Below the pieces are notes generated by a model. That model saw only the letters and a program-made list of their open reading frames with translations, made no database searches and was not told the origin of the DNA. From Hyphomicrobium_A sp965243865 (GTDB lineage: Bacteria; Pseudomonadota; Alphaproteobacteria; Rhizobiales; Hyphomicrobiaceae), in assembly GCF_965243865.1 (NCBI RefSeq), contig NZ_OZ251603.1, positions 3,658,001 to 3,722,000 on the forward strand: a stretch of DNA of 64,000 nucleotides. The letters are read 5' to 3'. The number at the start of each line of letters is the position of its first letter. Position 1 is the first letter of the stretch. This document shows, in pieces, positions 17,241 through 25,346 of the stretch. Both the position numbers and the translations under genes were made by a program.

Positions 17241-17845
17241 AAGTGTCCCCCGGTTGGCATGTCGGGGCGTCTACGAGAAACAAGAAAACGCCATGAGTTC
17301 TGTCAGTCGTCTGCTGTCGGCGGCAGGCATAATTCCCCGTCAGCGGAAACGCCTGTTTCCAGCGTCTTCGCCTGCCGCTTACGCGTTGTTTGGAGTGGGT
17401 CGTACGGACCCGGTACTGGTGGGCAACAAGAGCATTGGGGCGGGCCGCCACCCCATGTCCGTCGCGTCGATGCCAAAGCTGGCTCGATTCGTCGGATGCG
17501 TCTACCAGTAGTAGGGTTGCTGCCACATCGGCAATAGCGACACACAAGATGTAGATAGCCGCTCAAGTAAGCGCTGGGTAAGTCGGGGATTTCCTGTGGG
17601 GCGCTGTGCCCGGAACCTGGCCTAAGGCCTTGGAAATAAAGAGCCGGCGCGGGTGTTGAGAACGGCTGCCGCGAAATGGCGTCTAAACGCCAAGCTAGGG
17701 CGATTCCAGGGGCGGCAGACACCAGCGCGACCTTCGTTGCATATCAGGTGTGGCGCATCTGCCTCTGCTGGCTGGATCGGGTGGCCGCATTGCCGTTTGG
17801 GGCGAGATCGGCCATGTTGCGGCAGCGAAACAGCGGGCACGGGCA
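17241..17845. other. Long intergenic region between nrdJ and the NDUFA12 gene
   Basis: About 600 bp with no convincing gene. It must hold the promoters of both divergent genes. Open frames here on the minus strand are extensions of nrdJ shadows. ACACAAGATGTAGATA near 17541-17556 resembles an NrdR box only in part. No B12-box (CCxGGAGACC-like) was seen. Confidence 0.5.
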
Positions 17846-18247
17846 ATGGGAATTTTCAGCGAGATCTTCTGCTGGTGGGGTGGCAACACCTGGGGCACGC
17901 GCCTGACGATCTGGCGCCAGGGGCGCCTCGTCGGCAAAGACGAGTTCGGCAACCGCTACTATGAGCAGCGGAAGGGCACAGGACCGCTCGATCGCCCGCG
18001 CCGCTGGGTCACCTACACGGGCATCTCCGAGGCCTCGAAGGTACCTCCCGGCTGGTACGGCTGGCTGCACTACATGGTCGACACGCCACCGACCGAAGAG
18101 AACTACGTCCCCCGGCCCTGGCAGCGCCCGCACCTCCCGAACGAGACCGGCACGCCCAACGCCTATCGTCCACCGGGCTCTATTCTGGCCACCGGCGCCC
18201 GCCCCAAGGCGACTGGCGACTACAAGCCCTGGCGCCCAGAAGCGTGA
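17846..18247 (+). CDS. NDUFA12-family complex I accessory subunit
   Basis: 133 residues, homologous to the mitochondrial B17.2 subunit. It stabilises NADH:ubiquinone oxidoreductase on the cytoplasmic side. The ATG at 17846 starts MGIFSEIFCWWGGNTWGTRL, the conserved family start. GRLVGKDEFGNRYYE, RRWVTYTG and the proline-rich PPGWYGWLHY...PPT with HLPNETGTP follow. Such subunits occur in alphaproteobacteria and mitochondria. The next gene (DUF2155) often accompanies it in alphaproteobacteria, as here. Confidence 0.92.
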   Translation: MGIFSEIFCWWGGNTWGTRLTIWRQGRLVGKDEFGNRYYEQRKGTGPLDRPRRWVTYTGISEASKVPPGWYGWLHYMVDTPPTEENYVPRPWQRPHLPNETGTPNAYRPPGSILATGARPKATGDYKPWRPEA

Positions 18248-18369
18248 CGTTTAGCGTGACGTTTGGTGTGAGGCCTATCGCCAAAGCTCTCCGGCTCCCC
18301 ATTTCGGCCCCACTCGCGCGCGAGGGAAAGGCAGAGCAGGGAGCCGCACAGCAGCGCGGCACAGCAAGC

Positions 18370-18882
18370 ATGGCGTCCATTACCGCAGCAAGGCATGCGC
18401 GCCGCGCCATGATCATGGCAGCGGCCGGAGTGACGCTCGCAGTTGCCGTCCCCGCGCAGGCTGACCGTATCGAGAACGGTGTCGCCATTTTCTCGGCCCT
18501 CGACAAGGTCACGGCGCGTACCTCCAAGTTCGAGGTCCCGCTCAACACCACGGTGCAGTTCGGTGCGCTCAAGGTCACGCCGCGCGTGTGCTATTCGCGC
18601 CCACCCGAAGAGCAACCGAAGACGACGTCGTTCGTCGAGGTGGACGAGATACAACTCGACGGTCAGGAAAAGCGCATTTTCACCGGCTGGATGTTTGCCG
18701 AAAGCCCCGGCATCAACGCCGTCGAGCATCCCGTCTTCGACGTGTGGCTGACGGCGTGCGAGAAGCCAAAAGGCACGATCGCACAGCGCGCCAATCCCGA
18801 TGATCCCAACGCGCCTGCCGCGGATGCACCGGCCATGCCCGAGGAAGATCCGTTCGCACCCCGCCGTCGCGTGCGTCGCTGA
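18370..18882 (+). CDS. DUF2155 exported protein
   Basis: 170 residues with a signal peptide (AMIMAAAGVTLAVAVPAQAD). The core reads ALDKVTARTSKFEVPL, then FGALKVTPRVCYSRPPEEQP and FTGWMFAESPGINAVEHPV FDVWLTAC, the DUF2155 pattern with paired cysteines that may form a disulfide. The C-terminus is proline- and arginine-rich. Function unknown; the setting next to the complex I accessory gene is conserved in the group. The ATG at 18370 excludes an upstream 12-base tandem repeat (AGCGTGACGTTT twice, near 18240). Confidence 0.82.
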   Translation: MASITAARHARRAMIMAAAGVTLAVAVPAQADRIENGVAIFSALDKVTARTSKFEVPLNTTVQFGALKVTPRVCYSRPPEEQPKTTSFVEVDEIQLDGQEKRIFTGWMFAESPGINAVEHPVFDVWLTACEKPKGTIAQRANPDDPNAPAADAPAMPEEDPFAPRRRVRR

Positions 18883-19041
18883 TTGCGCCGCGTGCGGGCG
18901 CACTTTCTCTCAAATTTTCCCTGTTTCCATGTCGCGCACCTCATCGCGCGCTTACCGGCATCCGCAGTTCGGCTGGAAGACTAGCCACGGCACCGCCACT
19001 CTCGCTCCCTCACAAGGAAAAAAGAGAACGGAGTGCTGCTC

Positions 19042-19449
19042 ATGTTTCCAAAGCTAGTCCTTTCGCTCGGGCTACTGCTTGCCGCTGGAGCGTTCATCGC
19101 TCAGCCCGCATCTGCAAAGATCAAGGTCGACGCCGCGCTGATGAAGTCGCTCGATCCTGACAACGACGGCACCGTCGATATGAACGAAGCCAAGGCCGCC
19201 GCCACTGCCGAGTTCAAGAGGCTCGACAAGGACAACGACGGCACGCTCGACGCCAAGGAGTTGAAGGGCCGCATCGACAAGTCCGCCATCAAGAAGGCCG
19301 ATCCCGATAACGACGGTACGCTCGACCTCAACGAGTACACCGCCATTGTCGAGAAGGACTTCAAGGCCGCCGATCCCGATAACGACGGCACGCTCAGCGA
19401 AGCCGAGCTCAAGTCTAAGAAGGGTCAGAAGTTCTTGAAGCTCGTGTGA
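19042..19449 (+). CDS. lanM: Lanmodulin-type periplasmic EF-hand protein (lanthanide binding)
   Basis: 135 residues: a signal peptide (about 1-25), then four EF-hand loops at 38-49 (DPDNDGTVDMNE), 62-73 (DKDNDGTLDAKE), 87-98 (DPDNDGTLDLNE) and 111-122 (DPDNDGTLSEAE). Spacing between loops is only 12-13 residues, not the roughly 24 of calmodulin-type pairs. Proline at loop position 2 (in EF1, EF3 and EF4) and Asp at position 9 (EF1-EF3) are the lanmodulin signature of methylotrophs. The linker DAKELKGRI is also lanmodulin-like. Differences from the Methylobacterium protein I recall: Lys at EF2 position 2, Asp at EF4 position 1 and Ser at EF4 position 9. It should bind lanthanides selectively in the periplasm. 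GGAG lies eight bases before ATG 19042. Confidence 0.85.
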   Translation: MFPKLVLSLGLLLAAGAFIAQPASAKIKVDAALMKSLDPDNDGTVDMNEAKAAATAEFKRLDKDNDGTLDAKELKGRIDKSAIKKADPDNDGTLDLNEYTAIVEKDFKAADPDNDGTLSEAELKSKKGQKFLKLV

Positions 19450-19472
19450 TCGCGCTGGGTCACCGGGCAAGC

Positions 19473-19497
19473 GCGGGCCGGAGCAATTTCGGCCCGC
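19473..19497. terminator. Hairpin between convergent lanM and hemB
   Basis: GCGGGCCG (19473-19480) and CGGCCCGC (19490-19497) form a perfect 8-bp stem with loop GAGCAATTT. CCATCTTT follows on the plus strand, so it can end lanM transcripts, and it sits just past the hemB stop. Confidence 0.65.
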
Positions 19498-19504
19498 CCA
19501 TCTT

Positions 19505-20584
19505 TCAGGCTTCGCTGATCATCGCCGCGGCGCGCGGTGCAAAGTAGGTGAGGATGCCCGAAGCGCCCGCGCGCTTGAAAGCGAGCAGGCTCTCCATCAT
19601 CACTGCATCGCCATCGAGCCAGCCGGCCTGCGCAGCCGCTTGCAGCATCGCGTACTCGCCCGACACCTGGTAGGCGAACGTCGGCACGCGAAACGTCTCT
19701 GACACCCGCCGCACGATGTCGAGATACGCCATGCCGGGTTTCACCATGATGAGATCGGCGCCCTCGGCAAGATCGAGCGCCACTTCGCGCAGCGCTTCAT
19801 CGGTGTTGGCGGGATCCATCTGGTATGAGCGCTTGTCGCGCTTCTTCTGCGATGATGCGAGCGTGACAGAAGATCCGACAGCATCCCGGAACGGTCCGTA
19901 GAAAGCTGACGCGTATTTCGCGGCATAAGCCATGATCAGCGTGTTGGCGTAGCCGCTCTCTTCCAGCGCAACACGGATTGCGCCGACACGGCCATCCATC
20001 ATGTCGGATGGCGCCAGAATGTCTGCGCCTGCCTCTGCCTGTACCAGCGACTGGCGCACCAGCGCTTCGATTGTCTCGTCGTTGACGATCTCGTCGTCGC
20101 GCATCAATCCATCATGGCCGTGTGTCGTATAAGGATCGAGCGCAACGTCCAGCACGATGCCGATATCGAGACCAGCCTCCTTCACCGCGCGCGTTGCCCG
20201 GCAGACGAGGTTCTCGGGATTGAAAGCCTCGCGTCCATCGTCGGAGCGCAGCTTCGGCTCGGTATTGGGGAATAATGCGATCGCCGGAATGCCGAGTCCC
20301 ATGGCCTGCTCGGCCGCCGCGACGATGTTGTCGACCGAAAGCCGATCCACACCAGGCATCGAAGCGATCGGTACGCGCTTGTTGCTTCCCTCAATGACGA
20401 ACAGCGGCCAGATCAGATCATCGACGGTCAGCCGGTGCTCGGCGACCAGCCGGCGCGACCATCGCGTCGACCGCGCGCGGCGAAGTCGGATGCTGGGAAA
20501 GGCCCCGAGTGCGCCACCGCCTTCGGCGGCATTCGAGCGGCGGGCTGTCGTGTCGAGTTGCTGAGCAGGGGGGCGCGGTTTCAT
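19505..20584 (-). CDS. hemB: Porphobilinogen synthase (delta-aminolevulinate dehydratase)
   Basis: 359 residues. Condenses two 5-aminolevulinate molecules to porphobilinogen in haem, cobalamin and chlorophyll synthesis. The Schiff-base lysines are visible in AYAAKYASAFYGPFR and LIMVKPGMAYLDI. LDVALDPYTTHGHDG has Asp in place of zinc cysteines, the metal pattern of magnesium/potassium-type alphaproteobacterial enzymes. SSQKKRDKRSYQMDPAN is a family motif. Its substrate comes from HemA, encoded about 5 kb away. The N-terminal 40 residues vary between species, so the start is less certain than the rest. Confidence 0.95.
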   Translation of the reverse strand: MKPRPPAQQLDTTARRSNAAEGGGALGAFPSIRLRRARSTRWSRRLVAEHRLTVDDLIWPLFVIEGSNKRVPIASMPGVDRLSVDNIVAAAEQAMGLGIPAIALFPNTEPKLRSDDGREAFNPENLVCRATRAVKEAGLDIGIVLDVALDPYTTHGHDGLMRDDEIVNDETIEALVRQSLVQAEAGADILAPSDMMDGRVGAIRVALEESGYANTLIMAYAAKYASAFYGPFRDAVGSSVTLASSQKKRDKRSYQMDPANTDEALREVALDLAEGADLIMVKPGMAYLDIVRRVSETFRVPTFAYQVSGEYAMLQAAAQAGWLDGDAVMMESLLAFKRAGASGILTYFAPRAAAMISEA

Positions 20585-20682
20585 GGGGTCTCATCCGAGG
20601 CGGCCAATCCGGGGCAACCTGCTGCAACTCAACGCAACAGGCCGGCTTTGGCAAGCGAAGCACCGCTTCTGGCGACGTCTAC

Positions 20683-21738
20683 TTAGTCGCAGATCTTCTT
20701 AATCTTTCGCTCCGCCATGTCGACGTGGAAGTGATTGCGATGCATCTCGTTGGCTTCCGGGCCGAGCGTGGTGCCGAAGATGCGGCAGGCAGCCGCGTGA
20801 GCCCCGCGCAGGAAGCCGGTCTGGGCAGGGTCAGGAGGGGAGGACAACGCTGCAAGCGCTGCCTTGCTCAGCTTGATCGGCTTGGTGCCCGCCGTCGCAA
20901 CGGACTGCTTCGGCGCCTTCTCCGTCCCGGGGAACTTGTCCGCGGGGCCGCCGAGCCGTGCGGCCTTCTGATGCTGATTGACGCCGCCGGGCAGGATAGC
21001 CGCCACCATGTCGTTGCCGTCGAGGCGCGAAGGCTTGAGGATCCTCTCGCGGTCGGCAGATGGCGCGGTGCCGCTGGGCTCGGTGGCCCTCGCCTTCGCC
21101 GCTTCGGCGAGGGCGAGCTGCTGCTCTTTGATCAGCTTGGCTTTGGCGAGGTCCCGCTCTGTAGCGCCCCAGCCGGTCAGGACGGCAACCTGCCGCCCTT
21201 TGTCGGTTTCGAAGCCCCGAATATCAAGTGCATCGACGTAGGCGTGCTGGCTGAGTTTCTTTCCGATGCGACCAAGCGCAGTGCGGCAAGAATAGTCGCT
21301 CATCACCCCGATTTTGGTGATGCGCCCGCCGAGTTGACGGCGCGCAAGGGGTTGCAAATCGCGCGTGATCCACTGATTGAGCGGGGCGACCATGCCGCAA
21401 TTGATGAGTGCGGCAGGCTCGAACGTGACGTTTGACAACTTGCTCAGCCGGATAGGGGCCGGATCGCCGCAGTCGCCTTCCTTGATGGGGGTCTCGTAGG
21501 TGTAAACGGCTGCCATATGCTTCAGCGCGGCAACGCAGCGCGACTTGGCCGCGGCGATTTCGGCCGCGCTCCAGACGTCGGCCGGCGGGGCAGCAGCAGC
21601 TTTCGCATCCTTGCGCTCTGGCAGCGGAGGGACTGGCGCCGGCTCGACCTTCGGTGCGGGCTGCTTTGCAATGGCGGGGTTCAGATACCCCGCAAGCACA
21701 CCAAGCGCCACCATCAGCCCTGCACCGAATCGCAACAT
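20683..21738 (-). CDS. Extensin-like C-terminal domain protein, exported
   Basis: 351 residues with a signal peptide (MLRFGAGLMVALGVLAGYL). A proline/alanine linker follows, then the extensin-like C-terminal fold: CVAALKHMAAVY, GDCGDPAPIRLS, ALINCGMVAPLNQWI, SYSCR-like DYSCRTA and SQHAYVDALDIRGF, ending in NHFHVDMAERK with conserved histidine and aspartate. This fold resembles zinc peptidoglycan peptidases, so a cell-wall role is likely. An inserted low-complexity region near residues 205-290 splits the domain. The ATG at 21738 has GGAG upstream. It lies ahead of hemB on the same strand, 98 bp away. Confidence 0.82.
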   Translation of the reverse strand: MLRFGAGLMVALGVLAGYLNPAIAKQPAPKVEPAPVPPLPERKDAKAAAAPPADVWSAAEIAAAKSRCVAALKHMAAVYTYETPIKEGDCGDPAPIRLSKLSNVTFEPAALINCGMVAPLNQWITRDLQPLARRQLGGRITKIGVMSDYSCRTALGRIGKKLSQHAYVDALDIRGFETDKGRQVAVLTGWGATERDLAKAKLIKEQQLALAEAAKARATEPSGTAPSADRERILKPSRLDGNDMVAAILPGGVNQHQKAARLGGPADKFPGTEKAPKQSVATAGTKPIKLSKAALAALSSPPDPAQTGFLRGAHAAACRIFGTTLGPEANEMHRNHFHVDMAERKIKKICD

Positions 21739-21907
21739 ATCTCGCGTCTCCACCGTTCAAGGGTGTGGCACGGCTTCTTCGGCCAAGGAAAAAGCGAATC
21801 AACCGCGCAAAGTTTCTTCGTAATCGCCTCCAGTGTATAGGGGATTCAGTCCGATTGATGATGAGGCGCCGCAAGTGCCCTCCCGCAGAGAAGAAAGTTG
21901 TGAACAC

Positions 21908-23026
21908 GTGACGTCCAACACGCAGATGCAGGCCGAAGGATCGGTGGAAGCGGCTCCAGAGGAGTTGCTGATCGAGGCCAAAGGGTCATGTGGCCTGGTC
22001 ACGCTGAACCGGCCGCGCGCGCTCAACGCGCTCAACACCGCCATGCGCGCCAAGCTTTCCGAGGCGTTTCCGCGCTTTGCACGCGAGGCGCAAACGTATT
22101 GCGTCGTCGTTCAGTCGGCTGGAGACAGGGCGTTCTGTGCGGGCGGCGACGTGCGCGAGATCGTCGGCTGGGGACGAGACGACCGCGAGCGGGCCCGCCG
22201 CGCCTTCAAGGATGAATACGCGCTCAACTGGCTGCACGAGTGCTTCTCCAAGCCGACCATCTCGCTGATCGATGGTGCTGTGATGGGCTCGGGCGTCGGC
22301 ATCACTTTGTTTGGCACTCATCGCGTTGCCGGGGAGCGTTACCGCTTCGCCATGCCCGAGACCGCCATCGGCCTCTTCCCTGATGTCGGCGTCGCCTGGG
22401 CGCTGTCGCGCATGCCCAACGCCATCGGCATGTACCTCGGGCTGACCGGCCGCGCGATTGGGGCCGCCGACGCCTATGCGCTGGGACTGCTGACGCACTG
22501 CATCCCTGCCGCGCGCTTCGATGAGATCAAGACAGCACTCGCCGACACTTGGCCCGTCGACACAGTGCTCGACGAGCGCCACGTCGATCCCGGACCTGGC
22601 GAGCTCGAGCCATATGCTTCGCTTATCGAGACAAGCTTCTCCGCCGACACCGTCGAAGAAATCATCGAACGGCTTTCTGCCGTGACGGGATCGCAAAATG
22701 AATGGGCGAGTGCCGTCGTTACCGATCTTCTCTCGCGCTCGCCAACATCTCTGAAGATTACACACCGGCACATTCGCGATGCACACACGCTCGATCTTCG
22801 CCAAACCTTATGCGTCGATTATCGCCTCGCCTGCCGATTCCTCGATGCGCATGATTTTTACGAGGGCGTGCGCGCCGTTCTTGTCGACAAGGACGGCCAT
22901 CCGAAGTGGCATCCAGCGGCCATCTCTGATGTGACAGCGCAGATGGTGGACGATTATTTTGTGCCCATGGGGCCGGATGAGATGGTGTTGCCAACAAGGC
23001 CGGAAATGCAGGCTGCACGGGTATAA
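21908..23026 (+). CDS. Enoyl-CoA hydratase/3-hydroxyisobutyryl-CoA hydrolase family
   Basis: 373 residues from GTG 21908 (an upstream start at 21833 is possible; the start is uncertain). Crotonase fold: LVTLNRPRALNALN, the oxyanion-hole segment DRAFCAGGDVREI, DGAVMGSGVGITLFGTHRVA and AMPETAIGLFPDVG. The length and the C-terminal part beyond about 260 residues match 3-hydroxyisobutyryl-CoA hydrolase, a valine catabolism enzyme, better than a plain enoyl-CoA hydratase. The substrate is inferred from subfamily only. It is divergent from the extensin-like gene. Confidence 0.85.
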   Translation: MTSNTQMQAEGSVEAAPEELLIEAKGSCGLVTLNRPRALNALNTAMRAKLSEAFPRFAREAQTYCVVVQSAGDRAFCAGGDVREIVGWGRDDRERARRAFKDEYALNWLHECFSKPTISLIDGAVMGSGVGITLFGTHRVAGERYRFAMPETAIGLFPDVGVAWALSRMPNAIGMYLGLTGRAIGAADAYALGLLTHCIPAARFDEIKTALADTWPVDTVLDERHVDPGPGELEPYASLIETSFSADTVEEIIERLSAVTGSQNEWASAVVTDLLSRSPTSLKITHRHIRDAHTLDLRQTLCVDYRLACRFLDAHDFYEGVRAVLVDKDGHPKWHPAAISDVTAQMVDDYFVPMGPDEMVLPTRPEMQAARV

Positions 23027-23111
23027 TCGGCCGCGCGGTTCGCTGAATAAAGTGTTCCGCGCACCCCCGACTACTATTCTTTTACTATGACTATTTAGGT
23101 GACTTTTAGTT

Positions 23112-23134
23112 TTATGCCCTACCTGTTGGCATAA
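23112..23134. promoter_or_regulatory. Inverted repeat upstream of the LdtR-type regulator
   Basis: TTATGCC (23112-23118), nine bases, then GGCATAA (23128-23134): a perfect 7-bp dyad 54 bases before the regulator's ATG, within an AT-rich promoter stretch (23060-23160). Position and symmetry fit a MarR-family autoregulatory operator. Confidence 0.5.
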
Positions 23135-23187
23135 CCCGGAAAAAACAAAATTCCCCGGGATCGGCGTCAAACAGTGTGAGGCTAGTT

Positions 23188-23697
23188 ATGAGTGTTGCGC
23201 TCGATGTGGCGCGCCATCGTGCGCCAGTTCAGACAGACAGCTTCCGATCGGAATATTTGCAAGCACTGCGCCTCGTCGAAAGGCTGCACCGTTTGCTGCT
23301 CGACGTGATCAAGGACGAGTTTGATCGTCTTGGTGGCGCCGACCTCAACAGCGTACAGGCGCTGCTGCTTTACAACATCGGTGATAGCGAGCTGACCGCA
23401 GGCGAACTCAAGACGCGCGGTTACTACCTCGGCTCGAACGTCTCGTACAATCTGAAGAAGCTCGTCGACATGGGCTATCTTCACTACAAGCGTTCGGAAA
23501 CCGACCGCCGCTCTGTCCGCGTGAGCTTGACCGAAAAGGGCAAGGAAGCATGCGAAGTCGTGCAGAAGCTCTACCAGCGCCAGCTCGGTTCTGTTGAGAC
23601 CGTGGGCGAGGTCACGGAAGAGGACTTCCGCAACCTCAACAAGGCGCTCGTTCGACTTGAGCGCTTCTGGTCCGATCAGATTCGCTATCGCCTCTGA
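23188..23697 (+). CDS. ldtR: MarR-family transcriptional regulator, LdtR type
   Basis: 169 residues; the ATG at 23188 follows GAGG by six bases. The winged helix-turn-helix is seen in LNSVQALLLYNIGDSELTAG, ELKTRGYYLGSNVSYNLKKL (recognition helix) and the wing KRSETDRRSVRVSLTEKGKE. Helices at both ends form the dimer. LdtR is the regulator of an L,D-transpeptidase gene known from Liberibacter and rhizobia. Here an L,D-transpeptidase follows on the same strand 230 bases downstream, supporting the same pairing. Confidence 0.85.
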   Translation: MSVALDVARHRAPVQTDSFRSEYLQALRLVERLHRLLLDVIKDEFDRLGGADLNSVQALLLYNIGDSELTAGELKTRGYYLGSNVSYNLKKLVDMGYLHYKRSETDRRSVRVSLTEKGKEACEVVQKLYQRQLGSVETVGEVTEEDFRNLNKALVRLERFWSDQIRYRL

Positions 23698-23927
23698 TTG
23701 CTGCTTCGCAGCAAAGCGACGATTGTCAAAGAGGAGTTGCGGTGTGCCGCGGCTCCTCTTCGCATATTAAGCCCCTTTCGCTCTCCTTGCCGCGCATCGC
23801 TTGCCTTCCTCGCGGACCCCGGCTTACGTTCGCGCACGCGGGCCGCGAACGTCTCCAGATGCAGCGTGGTTGGACTTCGCAGCGCCCACAAGACGATGAC
23901 GCCGTTGTCATAAACGGGAGGGCTGTC

Positions 23928-25184
23928 GTGAGCTCGATGTGGGGGAAGCTGGCCGCTGTTGCGGCCGCAAGCGCGGGGCTGTTGGCGATTGCCGCCCCCG
24001 GAGTGGCGCAGGATTTTCTGCGCTTCGGCCCGGTAGGCGAGGGGCCCGGCCAATATAATAGAACCTACGACCGCAGCTTTGTTCGCGAGTGGCAGTCGAA
24101 CCCGCCCAAGGGCTATCCGACGCTGTCGAAAGCCAATCTCGCTCCAACCAAGGCGGCGATCGCCCACTACGAGGAGATTGTCGCCCGCGGCGGCTTCCCG
24201 CTTATGCCTGACGTCGAACTCGAGCAGGGCTCGTCCGATCCGGCCGTCGCCGTTTTGCGTCGCCGCCTGACACGCTCTGGCGACCTGAACTCGGACACCA
24301 ACTATCCCGAGCACTTCGGCTCCGATCTCGACACGGCCGTGAAGCGCTTCCAGGCCTCGAATGGCCTCGCCCCGACGGGCGTCGTCGACAAACGCACCAT
24401 CGCCGCCCTCAACGTCCCCTCCGAGGTGCGCCTGGCTCAGTTGAAGGCCAACCTTGCCCGCCTCACCGACCTGACGAAGCTTGTCGGCAAGCGCTATGTG
24501 CTCGTTAATATCCCCGCCGCGCATGTCGAGGCGGTGGAGAACAATGCCGTGGTGGCGCGATACTCGGGCGTCGTCGGAAAACCCGACCGTCCAACTCCGC
24601 TTTTGCGCTCGACGATCACCGACCTCGCCTTCAACCCGGCTTGGACGCTGCCGCCCACGGTCATCAAGGAGGACCTGATCCCCAAGGGCCGCGACATGCA
24701 GAAGTCGGGCGGCAACGTGCTCCTGAAGTTCGGCATCGACGCCTACCAGGGTGGCAAGAAGCTCAACCCAGAATCGATCGACTGGAATTCCTCGCAGCCG
24801 TTTTCGCTTTCGTATCGGCAGGCGTCTGGAAAGGACAACCCGCTCGGCTTTCTGAAGATCAACTTCGCCAACTCGAGTTCCGTCTACATGCACGACAGCC
24901 CGAAGGAGTCGCTGTTCGGTCGTAATTTCCGAGCGGCCAGCTCGGGATGTGTCCGCGTGCAAAACATCGAGCAACTTGCCGCATGGCTCCTCGCCGGTCA
25001 GGGCACGCCTGAACAGGTGGCGCATCTCAAGGAGTCCGGTGAGACGAAGTTCGTCCGTCTGCGTCGGCCCGTGCCGCTCTTTTTTGCATACGTGACTGCC
25101 TGGGCGACGCCTGACGGAGTTACGCAGTTCCGCCCGGATATTTACCTAAAGGACGGCGTGGGCGACGTCGCATCTGCGTATTAG
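23928..25184 (+). CDS. L,D-transpeptidase (YkuD family) with peptidoglycan-binding domain
   Basis: 418 residues. Makes 3-3 cross-links in peptidoglycan or anchors proteins to it, in the periplasm. GGGAGGG five bases before GTG 23928 favours that start over ATG 23937. After the signal peptide comes a peptidoglycan-binding domain (RRRLTRSGDLNSD through RFQASNGLAPTGVVDKRTI), then the catalytic domain: YVLVNIPAAHVEAVENN, HDSPKESLFG and the active-site cysteine in AASSGCVRVQ. It resembles E. coli YcbB/LdtD in layout. Probably regulated by the LdtR-type protein upstream. Confidence 0.92.
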   Translation: MSSMWGKLAAVAAASAGLLAIAAPGVAQDFLRFGPVGEGPGQYNRTYDRSFVREWQSNPPKGYPTLSKANLAPTKAAIAHYEEIVARGGFPLMPDVELEQGSSDPAVAVLRRRLTRSGDLNSDTNYPEHFGSDLDTAVKRFQASNGLAPTGVVDKRTIAALNVPSEVRLAQLKANLARLTDLTKLVGKRYVLVNIPAAHVEAVENNAVVARYSGVVGKPDRPTPLLRSTITDLAFNPAWTLPPTVIKEDLIPKGRDMQKSGGNVLLKFGIDAYQGGKKLNPESIDWNSSQPFSLSYRQASGKDNPLGFLKINFANSSSVYMHDSPKESLFGRNFRAASSGCVRVQNIEQLAAWLLAGQGTPEQVAHLKESGETKFVRLRRPVPLFFAYVTAWATPDGVTQFRPDIYLKDGVGDVASAY

Positions 25185-25346
25185 ATGTCGCGGTGCACGG
25201 TTGACCGGCATCAAGGCTTCGTGCTTGGAGATCGGTGAATTTCGCGTTGTCATCTTGATTGGTCGCGCGACAATAGACACGTTGCTCGCCAGGGATTACC
25301 GGGCGATGATAACGAAAAATATGCCTAGGGGAGTGAAAGTCGCCTG

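Noticed and set aside
15657..17537. Long plus-strand open frame of 626 codons opposite nrdJ
   Set aside because: It is antisense to a conserved enzyme, lies in the mirror codon frame typical of high-GC genes, and has no domain or ribosome site. Similar long antisense frames opposite aatA, ribD and gdhA were dropped for the same reason.
17241..17845. Cobalamin riboswitch upstream of nrdJ
   Set aside because: I searched both strands for the conserved B12-box and the CCCCGCAACTGT-like block and did not find them.
18240..18265. Tandem AGCGTGACGTTT direct repeat
   Set aside because: Only two copies at a gene end; no evidence for function or for a larger repeat array.
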